Below, in pieces: positions 10,421-20,770 of a DNA stretch of 64,000 nucleotides; the stretch's first letter is position 1, and each line of letters opens with the position of its first letter. A model generated the notes under the pieces. That model was not told where the DNA came from. It was given only the letters and a program-made list of their open reading frames with translations, and did not search any database. Position numbers and translations under genes: made by a program. The stretch comes from Helicoverpa zea. Taxonomy: Eukaryota > Arthropoda > Insecta > Lepidoptera > Noctuidae. The stretch spans positions 3,348,001-3,412,000 of the forward strand of contig NC_061462.1 in assembly GCF_022581195.2 (NCBI RefSeq), written 5' to 3'.

Positions 10421-10436
10421 CTTTTTACAGCTTTTT
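10421..10436. repeat. Target site duplication (5' side) of the I-group element
   Basis: CTTTTTACAGCTTTTT, identical to 4908-4923. It fixes the 5' end of the element at 10420. Confidence 0.85.
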
Positions 10437-11680
10437 GGATTGTGAGAAAACAAATGTCTGTTTAAAACAGGACTCGAAGTTTAAATCATTAGATACCTAC
10501 TGAGTACACCATGGTGCTTTTTTATTATTGTAGAATTTATAGGTATGTACCTATGGACACCTACTATGCTACACTCTTGTAACATCTTTCTCAGCCACAG
10601 ACAGGTTCTGCATAACTAAATCAGATAACCCAGTTTCCAGGAGCCTTCGTTTCACGCCTGCTTAGAGCTATCACTTCTAGATATTCTATCTTCCTAAACG
10701 GCTCATTTGTTTGCCGCAAGGCTGCCGCTTTCGGCAACATCAGAATATGACGTGACTAATAGCGTTATGTCGGAGATTTATTGCTCGGAACATTGCAATG
10801 TTGAGGAGCGAATGAAGCTTATAAGAAAGAAAGGGACTCGCGAGTGTTTTATTCAGTTATGTGTGAGATCGTTATTATTGGATGTAGTGATTCGGTTATC
10901 GGAGTACTTTTGGTTGCCCCCGAAAAGTGATATCTGTATAAAGCAAAATGAATTAATCTTTATCGTCTAAAATATGGAATGAAATTCGAAATATTCATTA
11001 ACTAATTATTTTAAATTGACATAATATTTTAAATTGATAAGAAATATCAATTGCATGAATTAACTCTTGAACTACTATAACGTCCATTACAGTAATTGTA
11101 TTTGACATAATCTACAGAGGCTTTGAATGTCTGTGACAAATCCGAAGCTGGTCCAAGCATTTTGTACTTAGCAAATAATTATCCGCAATTTAATCAAAAT
11201 GCTCTACAAAACAGAATATTATTTTGTCCCTTATCTCAGCACCTTTAAAACGCCGAAAATAATTAGGTCTGTTTACAAGTTTTCTTAGGAAAGAAGGCCC
11301 AGTAAGATCGCTAAAAAGATTTTATTCTTAAGACCCTCGGGAATTTTAATTATGAAGTTTTGTTAACTTTTAATAATTCGGCAGAAAATTAGTCTTAAGG
11401 AAACTTTAATTAAGTCGTGTACACAAAGGACGGTGTAATTTAGTTGGTTGAAAAAGTTAGGAGAGACAACAAAGTTTAACTTCAGCAGAGATGGGTCTAC
11501 GGGTTAAATATTCATGCTGCGAATCGGGTGTGTAGTGTGTTGTGAACTGTGCCATTTCATTAAAAGTAATGAAATCAGTATGAATTACGAAATTAAGCTG
11601 AATTAATTTATGTATTATTATAAGCAGATTTGGCTGGTAAATTATTCAAATGATGCGGTTCGTTGTTTATTTATCTAACA
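10437..11680. other. Non-coding stretch, no gene seen
   Basis: AT-rich sequence. A reading frame of 87 codons at 10707-10970 has no recognisable domain and is treated as chance. Confidence 0.4.
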
Positions 11681-11683
11681 CTA

Positions 11684-11883
11684 GCTGGTGCCCGCGACTT
11701 CGTCTGCGCAGGTTTAGTATTTCGAACAATATGTTTACAAATTGTAGCCTATGTGTTATTCTGATGTATAAACTATATTATTGTAAAGTTTCATTAAAAT
11801 CCATTCAGTAGTTTTTGCGTGAAAGAGTAACAAACATCCATACATCCATACATACAAACTTTCGCGTTTATAATATTAGTAGG
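11684..11883 (+). repeat. Dispersed RTE/SINE-like 3'-end repeat
   Basis: It begins ACTAGCTGGTGCCCGCGACT and ends CGTTTATAATATTAGTAGGAT after a block with TTCATTAAAATCCATTCAGTAG and a CATCCATACATCCATACAT stutter. I recall this arrangement as a very common repeat 3' end in Lepidoptera, usually attributed to RTE-type elements or SINEs using their tails. No coding sequence is present. Family assignment is from memory. Confidence 0.55.
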
Positions 11884-12921
11884 ATGTTCCCATTTAAGTT
11901 TGGACACGACTGTGGTTATCATTCTACTATGTTTTTGCTACGATATTTAGAGCGAGACCAAAAACTCTGATTAAGAGAAGTTAACAAACAACACATTTCT
12001 ACATTTCGTTCCTATTTAAAAACCATTAAAATATAACCTCGTAAAACATCCAAGCAATACGAGGGGCCGAAACTACTGCTAACGTAAAGGTATCAAACAA
12101 AAACGTAAAATATCGGCAGTTTACTTCCTCGTTCCTCACCAGTTTCTTATACAAATGTATAGCACTTTATCACTAGACGAACAGGGGTACAACATTATGT
12201 GAAGGAACTGACACGTTCGTAGTAAATTTCAACGTGTGTAATGTTGCAGAACCGTGTGTAGTTACTACCGTATCTGTCATTGAGGAAGGAGCTGGAGTAT
12301 AGGTGGCTTCAGATTACGCTATACTATTGTACGATATAGTTAGCGAAACAAACCCTTTTTTATGGAAAATAATCAAATAACCCGCTGTGGGAGCAGCTTG
12401 AGGGAGTGTCTTAAAGAAGGGCCTAATGCTACAGCATAAATAAACAGCGACAACAGTCTGTGGACCGATAGAGTTCACCAAGACGCTAAGTCCGCCATTC
12501 TACATTATGAAGCAATGCTGCTTCAGCAATAGAAAGCATTGAATAGAATCATTCAATAAATAAACACCAATAATGAGCGTGCCCATAAAAATGCATGATG
12601 CGCAACATTGTTATGCTGTTACATTATAGCGTAGTCTGCCACCTTATTTCAAGCCTGAGATGTCGAATAATAAACAACTGTCGTCATGATGGACACCGGA
12701 TTTCGTATCTCAGTTTATCTGTTGAGGAAACGTTAGGATCACGATCTAATTTGCAGACGGAAGGTGATTGTGTGACGAGCTTCTGGGTCGTGAGATCGTG
12801 ACGTAGCATGTTACAGGTCGGACATCGATGTATATTCGTAGGGTCACGTAAGTACATCTGAATCCGTACAAACCATTATGTATGTATTGACAAGACTTTT
12901 TGTTTTCAAAGAAGGCACTAC
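11884..12921. other. Non-coding stretch with a possible decayed R1-type scrap
   Basis: Mostly unique AT-rich DNA. Around 12372-12415 the order AATCAAATAACCCGCTGTGGG, AGCAGC and TGAGGGAGTGTC resembles the 3' UTR of the R1-type fragment at 61020-61075, suggesting an older, degenerate copy. No gene was seen. Confidence 0.3.
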
Positions 12922-13033
12922 TTTTTTTTTAACGACGTCAAAAATCATCAAATGACCCCTCCCGCTGTGGGTTAGCAGCGTTGAGGCTTTTCATAGGCTT
13001 TTTATGTACCAGGGCCGCGGTATCTCTTTCCCT
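12922..13033 (-). mobile_element. Short 5'-truncated R1-type 3' UTR fragment
   Basis: Poly-T (12922-12930) followed by sequence closely matching 61017-61143: ATCATCAAATGACCCCTCCC, GCTGTGGG(T/C)TAGCAGCG, then CCAGGGCCGCGGTATCTCTTT. It lacks about 50 nt present in the 61-kb copy, between the AGCAGCG and CATAGGC segments. The flanks share only ACTAC (12917-12921 and 13034-13038), a weak target duplication. It is a minimal reverse-transcribed tail with no coding content. Confidence 0.65.
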
Positions 13034-13038
13034 ACTAC

Positions 13039-13669
13039 ATTGGGGTGTTTTACATGGAGTGATTGTCAATTTGAAGAGCTCCTTAATCAAATGAACCCAG
13101 CAAATAAGTCCGTCGTTTTGGGAATTTAACTAACACACCCAAACAAAGGGGTGTCAAAAACCTAATTCAAACACAGACAGCGTCAGAAGCGCCACAAAAT
13201 ACACTTGGTGAATACACATCAAACTAGCTAAACTGACCTACATACAGACAATGGCAGGAGAAATTGAATGGGACGCTCTTAAATTATTGTCCATACGAGA
13301 GACTCCTTTGACAGCCGGTACAATACGTGAATGACGTCAGTTATCGGGGGTTCGTAGGGTAGATCGAGATTTTCAATAGACGCTATAATTTACCTGGAAA
13401 AAATAACGCGTTGTTATATGGGTTTTGGTTTAAACTAGCATTAAAGTTTAGACCCAAATCAGAATTTTAACTGGAATGTTCTGTTGGATTTCTTCAATTA
13501 TCATTGATCGCGAACCTAAAGCAGCCAGGATCCTATAATAGATACATGTCATGTTTCTCACTTTGTTGTTTCTTGATATTAATAAGAAATACGCAAGACT
13601 AGATATCAGCGTAGGAGGATGAAAATCCTCACGTGTATGAGTTAGCTTCATAGAATAGATCCGAACCGT
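13039..13669. other. Non-coding stretch, no gene seen
   Basis: AT-rich DNA with no recognised element. A 67-codon minus-strand frame (13448-13651) has no recognisable domain. Confidence 0.35.
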
Positions 13670-13807
13670 CTTACCACAAAAAGTTTTAAACGTCAGTTTA
13701 TGCCTTGTCTAAAAAAATGTCAAATTATGACGTTGACATATGGTTCATTTTGCAGCCAAAATTTTATTAGACAAGTGTAAAACAGGGGTTAAAGTTTTTG
13801 TAGTAAG
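13670..13807. mobile_element. Small MITE-like inverted-repeat element (~138 bp)
   Basis: The left arm (13670-13711) starts CTTACCACAAAAAGTTTTAA and ends CTTGTCTAA. The right arm (13767-13807) is its imperfect reverse complement, about three quarters identical. The short loop contains a TGTCAAATTATGACGTTGACA-like quasi-palindrome. There is no coding potential and no clear target duplication, so the superfamily is unknown. Confidence 0.5.
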
Positions 13808-14142
13808 GCAATACATGTTTACCTATATTTTATATTACGTTGTGTTTATTTCAAAATAAAAATAGAAATCTCATTTATAATTCAAAATCTACCTACACAG
13901 GCTTAGAACTTTTTAATGAAATACATGTAAACATAAAATATTTAATCCATGCCATTAATATCCAGTTTCCAACTAAACAAAATCAATACAACTGTACCAA
14001 CATCAATCATTTAGTTATTTGATTTAAAACTTATGTATAACAGCCAAATACAGCGACTATTTAGAATATTAATATCGAAAAGATTTATGTGAATTCTCTG
14101 TATAAAATATTACGTACATGAGGATTTATTTTCATGTAAACG
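13808..14142. other. Non-coding AT-rich spacer
   Basis: No gene or repeat recognised. The 60-codon frame at 13840-14022 is Asn/Ile/Tyr-rich, as expected of chance reading of AT-rich DNA. Confidence 0.35.
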
Positions 14143-14990
14143 TATATAAGGTGCTTTAATATTACCTGCCAGGACTTGAATGGGGGGTAGTATTGCGTTT
14201 ATAGATTACAATAGTGAAGATAAATAATTGATTGTATGTCATATTTTTTTTCATATAAAAAAAAATACGTATGAATTTGACTTAATTTATTAGTTTAAAA
14301 CCGTCCAGTAGAGTTGCGCGTTGCCACTCGAGATAGCAGTTGTTTTCATTGACAAAGTAAAGGCGCGGCTCCACCGCGGTGCACGGAGAGGCTACGCACG
14401 TGTATTAAGCTTCGCTTTGTAAGAAAATGTATGTGGTTGTGTCCACTGCAACCCACGGAGAGGCTACGCATGAATTGACGTCATTGATACACGCGTGGCT
14501 TGCTCGAATAGGCGGTTACATAGCTCAACGCTGTCAACGTGGGTCTACGTTTCCACTGGAGTACACGAATAAGACCCACGACTATGTACAGCTCGGTTAT
14601 CGCAGAGCAGTTGTTGTAAGCGGTTACGTAGCTCAACGTTGTCAGCGTGGGTCTACCCGTGCGCCGTGCCACGCTATACATAGTCGTGGGTCATATTCGT
14701 GTACTTCAGTGGAAACGTAGACCCACGTTGTCAAACAAATGAATACACGCAGCTATAATGCGCCGCGTGTCCGTGCACAGCGTGCACTGCGGTGGAGCCG
14801 CGCCTTAACACTACGCGCGTAATTTGTGAACCACGTTATGCAGAGTAGAGCCAATGTTAATTTAATTTGTTTAATGTCTCAAATTGAATTGACTGTTCCG
14901 GGGAACGAATTTTCTTCACTATTGCAATCTATAAACGCAATACTACCCCCCATTCAAGTCCTGGCAGGTAATATTAAAGCACCTTATATA
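14143..14990. mobile_element. Nested-palindrome fold-back element
   Basis: Three concentric inverted repeats. The outer arms, 14143-14220 and 14913-14990, are 78 bp with one mismatch and start TATATAAGGTGCTTTAATAT. The middle arms, 14360-14385 and 14781-14806, are 26 bp and GC-rich (AAGGCGCGGCTCCACCGC). The inner arms, 14535-14588 and 14677-14730, are 54 bp with two mismatches and include GTGGGTCTACGTTTCCACTG. Within the inner region a direct repeat GCGGTTACRTAGCTCAACG occurs at about 14512 and 14619. The centre is far more GC-rich than the flanks. No transposase is present and the frames through it are repeat artefacts. It was probably built by successive insertions or inverted duplications. 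Confidence 0.8.
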
Positions 14991-17053
14991 TGTTCTGTCT
15001 AATGCTTCAGCCATATGTATACTTACGTATTCAAAACGCTGTGTATGAAAATATGTTTAGTAAGAAAAATAATTTACTGAATAATTTTTCAAAACGCCGA
15101 GGCAGCTTGCTTTTAGATATGCAAGATCAAATTTTCATGCTACAATAATAAATGGGACTGCCCACGGACCGACAAACCGTTTGCCTGGGTGAATTTGTAA
15201 GGTCAAATAGACCCCTTTCAGTGCAATAAAATAACCGTAATATGAGAAATATAAAATCGTTATCAACCTTGCAAAAGCCTTTTGAAGCGGAATAGAACCA
15301 ATTTGGAGTATTTCGGGGAAAAAATCTATTAGGGTCACATTCCTATTTCACTTTTTTTTAATGTTGTACTACTTTTACGGGACTTATACCTTTTCTATTT
15401 CATGTTATAATTGTAGTTAAGCAAAAAAGGAAAGTTGTACGGCTTTTTTTTAAACAGTATTTCTTGTCGGTTCTTTTCCATGGGACCCGCTCTTAGAAAC
15501 CTTGAAATTTACTTGAAGTCTGTCCTCACAAATGTGCAACATTTGTTTTGAAATAAAAAAAATGACCTTGACTTGACTTTTAGTGTATTATTCCTTCAAT
15601 TTCATTTTACGTATGCCAACACCACATCAAGAGTCACTATTTTCAATAACAATTGATATGGAACATATTATTAACCGTTGAAATGTACGGTAAGTGTCGT
15701 TTGCTGTTATCAAAGTGCCATTTGTGTATAGAGCGAGGACTTTATGGTCCATTGGCATGCGTTATGGCGTGAGGTGAAAATATATTGCGAAGATTTCAAA
15801 TGAAATAATACGCATTATATTTGTTATTTTTTTTAATATTCTTTTCAATATTTGTAACGTAATCCTAAATTGTGTTTGAATGGATTGAGTAATGCGAGTA
15901 TGTAACTAATTGTCGATTTGTACTCAAATAAATGGAACATTATAAGATGGCTGAAACAACTTTTCTATCTATTTTTCATAATAAATTCTGCTAACCTTCA
16001 GACATATTATTCACGCACAAAGCGTTTTAACCTTTATAAGTTAAGCATATTTCTTCTAGGTATATTTTTATAAACCGTTTCCAGTATTATATTTCTTAAG
16101 ATTTATTTTATCCCGTAAAACATGAGGTGTCAGAGATAAGTATTTCCTCCACACGGGGTGCCGAAGAATAATTGTATTTTCTACTTGAAATATAAACCAT
16201 TTGAAACGGGCGTCGCCGTTGAAAAATAGAAAGGTTTAGAACATCTTAATGCCGCCGTTCCTGTATCGGAAAATGATCGATTCTGTTATCGAGTGTTAAA
16301 ACGATTTTCCCGAGAAATATAGACTATCTATTCGAGATAAATGTGTTAAGAATGAAGTTACGATATGTGTAGGTAATACGACTCATATGGTTTCAATAAA
16401 GGTGAGAGAAATAGCGTGTTTCGGTTTCTGAAATTGTACTTAGTGTGTCACAATGGCATACCTATACTTTTTGATGCGCTATGCTTATATTGTACGGGAT
16501 ATAAGAAACAATCTACCAGTGTCTTGCTTAGCAGAAACATTGTTTTCTATACTAATACAATAAAGAAGAAAAATTTTGTTAAGCAATATTTTATACAAGA
16601 TTATCTTGTTCAAACGGCATTATACGTCATAGCTCACCCATAATGTAGTGGAAAAAACACCATTTGTAATTTTCAAAACAACTATTTTTCTACCTTCGTA
16701 ACCAACAACGTTCACAGTCATCTGACATCTGTGTGGGCAGTGTAAAGTGATGATAAGCACATTTCAAGTTATTTTGGACCCGACCTTTGATATAACGAAG
16801 TTTTAGTCGTTTTAGTCAGCTATAACGTAGGCTATTTCTCTTGTACCTACAGCTGGTGGGTGCCTTTTCAGTTGATTGATTCCGTTGACAACATAGTGTT
16901 AGTTCATTGAACAGCGCTTAGAATGTAAATTGAATTGACTTAGGACACACCTTATGTTGCAATGACGAGGGAAAATAGGTACCTACCTACGTGTAACTTA
17001 ACGGCACATCAAAAAAAAATAGTGAGGACCACTCTCTCATTCAAATTTCACTC
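14991..17053. other. Non-coding stretch, no gene seen
   Basis: AT-rich sequence with no supported gene. The 75-codon frame at 16416-16643 has no recognisable domain. Confidence 0.4.
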
Positions 17054-17086
17054 AATTACTGGCTGATATTTAATCAGCCAGTAATT
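17054..17086. repeat. Perfect 14-bp hairpin
   Basis: AATTACTGGCTGAT (17054-17067), a 5-nt loop, then its exact complement ATCAGCCAGTAATT (17073-17086). It is short for a microRNA precursor and stands alone. Its role is unknown. Confidence 0.6.
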
Positions 17087-18955
17087 AAAATGTACTACGG
17101 CAAAAACTTGCAAAGTATGCTTATTAAAAAGATTTTTAGTCACAAAGTACCAAGAACTCTTACCGATTTTCCACGAACAAATTTCCCTTCAAAAAAACGC
17201 AACGCCATGAAAGGTTCAAAGGTTCAATTTAATATCATCCACATAAGAGAAAAATGATCTCTTTCCGACCAATATTTTATATCGTTAAAACTTCATATCA
17301 AAGATTCCCATAAAAAGTTTTAGCGGCACAATTTTCCATGGTGCTTATGTTAAACCGGGCCATAAAATACAGGATAAAATAAATTTAGGGGACCTCGTTG
17401 TATCCTTAATTGATTAACTTAGAAGGCTGATGCGTATTTATATTACGATACAGCATAGAAAGAATGAAACTATCGATCGACCTTAACACTGGCATTTGAA
17501 TAGCGGTTCAAAGGTCAAATATATTCATAGCAGTTTATATTATTTTGTAAATAAGCTGAGGTAGGTAAATCTGGGTTCGGACTTTAAGACCCGATTATTT
17601 AGGCCGTGTCAGCTTTAAGTTTATGGCAATCCGAATAGTTTTAGATTTAAGTAAATAAGACGAAAAATCTATTTACTATGCGGTGAAGCAAAATAAACAC
17701 GCTTCTAAAACTATAAACGTGTAACGGTTGCGGTTTTGTGGGTCTAGCTTTGGCTCCAGACCTTATTTAATTATTATAAATAATAAATAAATAGTTTAAT
17801 GTGTGTCAGTCCATGAAAAGAAACTAGGACTGTTATAACTCATGGGATAACTCAAACACAAAAGTAAAGTACTGCCCACAAAGGCTGGTCGGAAAATAAA
17901 GTTTGAAGGGAAAGCCTTTGCATACACCTTCATAATCGATTTATGGACTCCTAAAAGAAAATAGATTTATGGCTTGCGTGGGCCTTATAATGTAAACCAG
18001 AATAGGAATTGATTGATGTAGGTAGGTAACTGAGTTGTGTAATGTGCAGTTGTGTAGGTATGTTAGAAATGATATGCATATGCTATTTATCGTGTAATTT
18101 ATTTCTGAAATTATCAAGTAAAATAACAACAAATTAAAGCATATTACAAAAAAGCTATTGCATTTTACTTTTATCAAGGTCAAAGTCAAATCATACTAAC
18201 TAATGTCTACAAAGAAATAATGGTTCCAGGTAAAATGTCCTTAACATTGTCTTTGAACTCTCATTTATTTCAGAAAGAAAACAGAATACTTGTTTTTGAA
18301 ATTAACTGTCTTTTGAACAAAACAAAATTCGTTAATGGGTCGACGTCAAACATTTTACGAACTGCAACTTCATTTATACAGAGAAAGAGGGGACACAGGT
18401 AGGGGCCACTTCCGTAATTTCATCAAAACTTTTAATACGCGGCCATCCGTTGTACTGTAAAGGCCACCATTAATACATTTTCATAAACTTTTGACTATGC
18501 CATACTGAGTTTGTGGAGCTAAATGTCTGCAAAGTTCCAACGTTAGAGATAGAGGAAGGAATTGTGTGGGTCAAAATTAACATGGAAGCCGTTACAGTAG
18601 AGAGAATGTTTTATTTCACGCCCGATGAGATAGACAAGTTTTTATGAATTGCCCAGAACTCGGCCACCAACTGTTTCAGTGGGTAACCGATTTATAAAGG
18701 TCCAAACTTCAGACGACATCGTCTGACTTAATCGAATCCTGTCGAGGCTTTCGTCCGGCTAATCAAATCTAGTAGCTCGTGACCAACTTTAGACGTGTCC
18801 AAAGTATTATTCAAGTCATTTCAAGGTAATTTCTTATATCAACATGATCGAGCACCGACATAATGTTATTAAAATATAGAGCGGTATTAAAACTGACAGC
18901 ATGAAATGAATTAATGATTCGGTTCAAAGAATTCTTTTATTTATTGGTTCGATGA
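17087..18955. other. Non-coding stretch, no gene seen
   Basis: AT-rich sequence with only short frames (up to 82 codons) and no recognisable domains. Confidence 0.4.
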
Positions 18956-18958
18956 TAA

Positions 18959-19784
18959 GGGATTGTTCACACCAAACGTATTGTCCGCCGCTGACTGTGA
19001 GTATACTCACTGTCTGCCCCAGTGTGAACGTCGACTCAATCTGCAGAACGCGTACTCACCAAGCCGACAATAGGCTATAGCGTACGATGCGCTACATGTG
19101 TGAACAAAAGAATAGGCTCTTGTAGGTTCACACTAGATGCGTACGCTGAGCGGCTGACTATTCTACACATAAAAGGGCTCAGTATTTGAAATTGCTCGTA
19201 GTATTTTATAAACGACAAAACTAGCGTAATTTATTTTTTTCAAATCAGACGTTTTACTGATATTTCAATTAAATGATGCGCATTCAGATAGTTGCCATTC
19301 GCGAAGCTCTAGAGGAAGACGAAAATAATAAAAAGAAGAGATTGTGGGTACATCCCTTAAATTTGAAGAGATGTTTTCTTGGTCAATTTCATACTTTATA
19401 TTTCGAATATAGACTTTATCCAAATAAGTTCAAGAAATATTTTCGTATGACAGTAAAACATTCGATGAGTTACTATCTTTAATACGTTTAAGTTTATATA
19501 AAAGGGACACTAATTATCGACGTGCTGTACCGACCGAGGCGCGGCGGTGCGTACGCGGCGGAGCGGCGCTATTCGGCAACTGCGTCCGCGTAGCCAATCC
19601 GCGTCCGCCGTGCATAGTCGCGTAGTAAAATAATCGGCCACTGAGAGTCAGCTACAACAGACGACGTAACAGCGTATAGTCGGTTCGGTGTGAACGACAA
19701 TTTCAATATATATGGAAAAGCAATAAACTGCGTAACGCGCGCTCACAGTCAGCGACCGACAATACGTTTGGTCTGAACGATGCC
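18959..19784. mobile_element. Non-autonomous PIF/Harbinger-type DNA transposon
   Basis: Terminal inverted repeats of about 45 bp share ACCAAACGTATTGTC and CGCTGACTGTGAG. The left end starts GGGATTGTTCACACC and the right end is the complement of GGCATCGTTCAGACC. The flanks are TAA (18956-18958) and TTA (19785-19787); Harbinger elements duplicate a TWA triplet, so one copy may have mutated. Inside is a short frame resembling the start of Harbinger transposase (19273-19482), and the rest of the gene is missing. The right interior is GC-rich (19530-19620). It is an internally deleted copy that would need transposase from elsewhere. Confidence 0.75.
19273..19482 (+). pseudogene. N-terminal remnant of a Harbinger-type transposase
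   Basis: A 69-codon frame. Its middle, KKKRLWVHPLNLKR, then GQFHTLYFEYRLYPNKFKKY and FRMT, matches the N-terminal pattern of Harbinger/HARBI1-like transposases (a basic RRFWVHP-like stretch, then a G.FHTL..EL segment and a YFRM segment). A full transposase is several hundred residues with a DDE nuclease core; here the frame stops at once after this segment and no DDE region follows. It is therefore a truncated exon inside a non-autonomous element. The match is from motif memory, not a search. Confidence 0.6.
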
Positions 19785-19787
19785 TTA

Positions 19788-20399
19788 ATCTTGTTGTTAT
19801 TAATCGATGCAGCATTATTTAAACGAGAGAAGAAAGATGGGTAATTGAAAAAAGCAGCTGAAAATTTTGCGTCGGCCGGTATGGTGAGGTACAAAAATTT
19901 GCGCCATAGTGTACATGAGGTATTTTTACACAAAAGAGGCAAAAATAAAAAGCGTAAACAAAGCGTAAATGAGCACGAAACTAAACTGTGGAACTGAACT
20001 GAAACGTCACATCCAAAGCCGTGGCGCGTATACCCCTCCCTGCAGTGAGTGGAAAAATGTTCGTCCCTCCTGTCCTTAATTTTAACTAATTTCGGCTGCA
20101 AACGCCTGCCGTGTCCGTGCCAAGAGCGAACTGCCCGAGTAATTACTTCGGGGGTAATCCCACAGAGCATGTAATCCTACGTAATATTATGTAGACGGGT
20201 ATGACAGTGCTCTTAGATGATAATAAGCATTGCGAAGTACCATTTTCTTTTAACACTTTTTAATGGTATTTATGTGAGTTTTCGTTGCTGTTATTCTGCG
20301 TTCCTTTTTCATGTAATAACGAGTCTCAAAGTTAGATTCAGCTTATTTTTTGTACACCTATTTCAATTACAAAACATTATAACGATGCCATTTTTGACG
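19788..20399. other. Non-coding stretch, no gene seen
   Basis: A 155-codon minus-strand frame (19703-20170) starts outside and ends inside the Harbinger element and has no recognisable domain, so it is treated as chance. A moderately GC-rich patch lies at 20020-20160. Confidence 0.35.
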
Positions 20400-20408
20400 A
20401 CAATAACA

Positions 20409-20472
20409 CTCACACATACACATACACACACACACATACACACACACACTCATACACACAAATACACACAAA
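20409..20472 (+). repeat. (CA)n-rich microsatellite
   Basis: An interrupted run of CACACATACA-type units. A plus-strand frame reading His-Thr repeats through it (20217-20597) is not a gene. Confidence 0.85.
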
Positions 20473-20604
20473 GAGCACAACCCATACATACTCACATTCA
20501 GACTCTCATCACACCACTTAGCAAAAGAGCAAGCATATCATTAATTTTTTTTTCTTATGTATTTACTTATTTTGTCCTAAGATTTTATTGCATATAAAGT
20601 GTTG

Positions 20605-20732
20605 TTCTAAAAAAACGGGTGAAGACACTGGCTCCTGTAACACAGGTCTCACCTAGCACAGGAGCCAGGGCTTCCTTTGTAATTGTATTTTATTTTTTAT
20701 GCCAATAAAACATTTATTTATTTATTTATTTA
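20605..20732 (+). repeat. 3' end of a non-LTR retrotransposon or SINE with (TTTA)n tail
   Basis: A stem-loop is formed by GGCTCCTGT and ACAGGAGCC (about 20629-20665), with weaker pairing outside it (GAAG with CTTC). Then come an AT-rich stretch, AATAAAACA and a (TTTA)n tail at 20712-20732. A 3' hairpin followed by a microsatellite tail is typical of CR1-type and SINE 3' ends, and I recall similar ends in lepidopteran transcripts. No coding part is retained. The plus-strand orientation is opposite to the next element. Confidence 0.55.
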
Positions 20733-20770
20733 AGTTACTTCTAGTTAGTATTTCTTTTTTGCCCACGTTG

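Noticed and set aside
10707..10970. 87-codon frame near the I-group element
   Set aside because: No recognisable domain, and it lies outside the element's target duplication.
14427..14720. 97-codon plus and 66-codon minus frames with repeated AQRCQRGST words
   Set aside because: They lie inside the nested palindrome; the repeated peptide follows from the direct repeat in the DNA.
19703..20170. 155-codon minus-strand frame
   Set aside because: It crosses the right end of the Harbinger element into flanking DNA, with no domain, so it cannot be an old gene.
20217..20597. 126-codon frame with His-Thr repeats
   Set aside because: The only notable feature is the (CA)n microsatellite read in frame.
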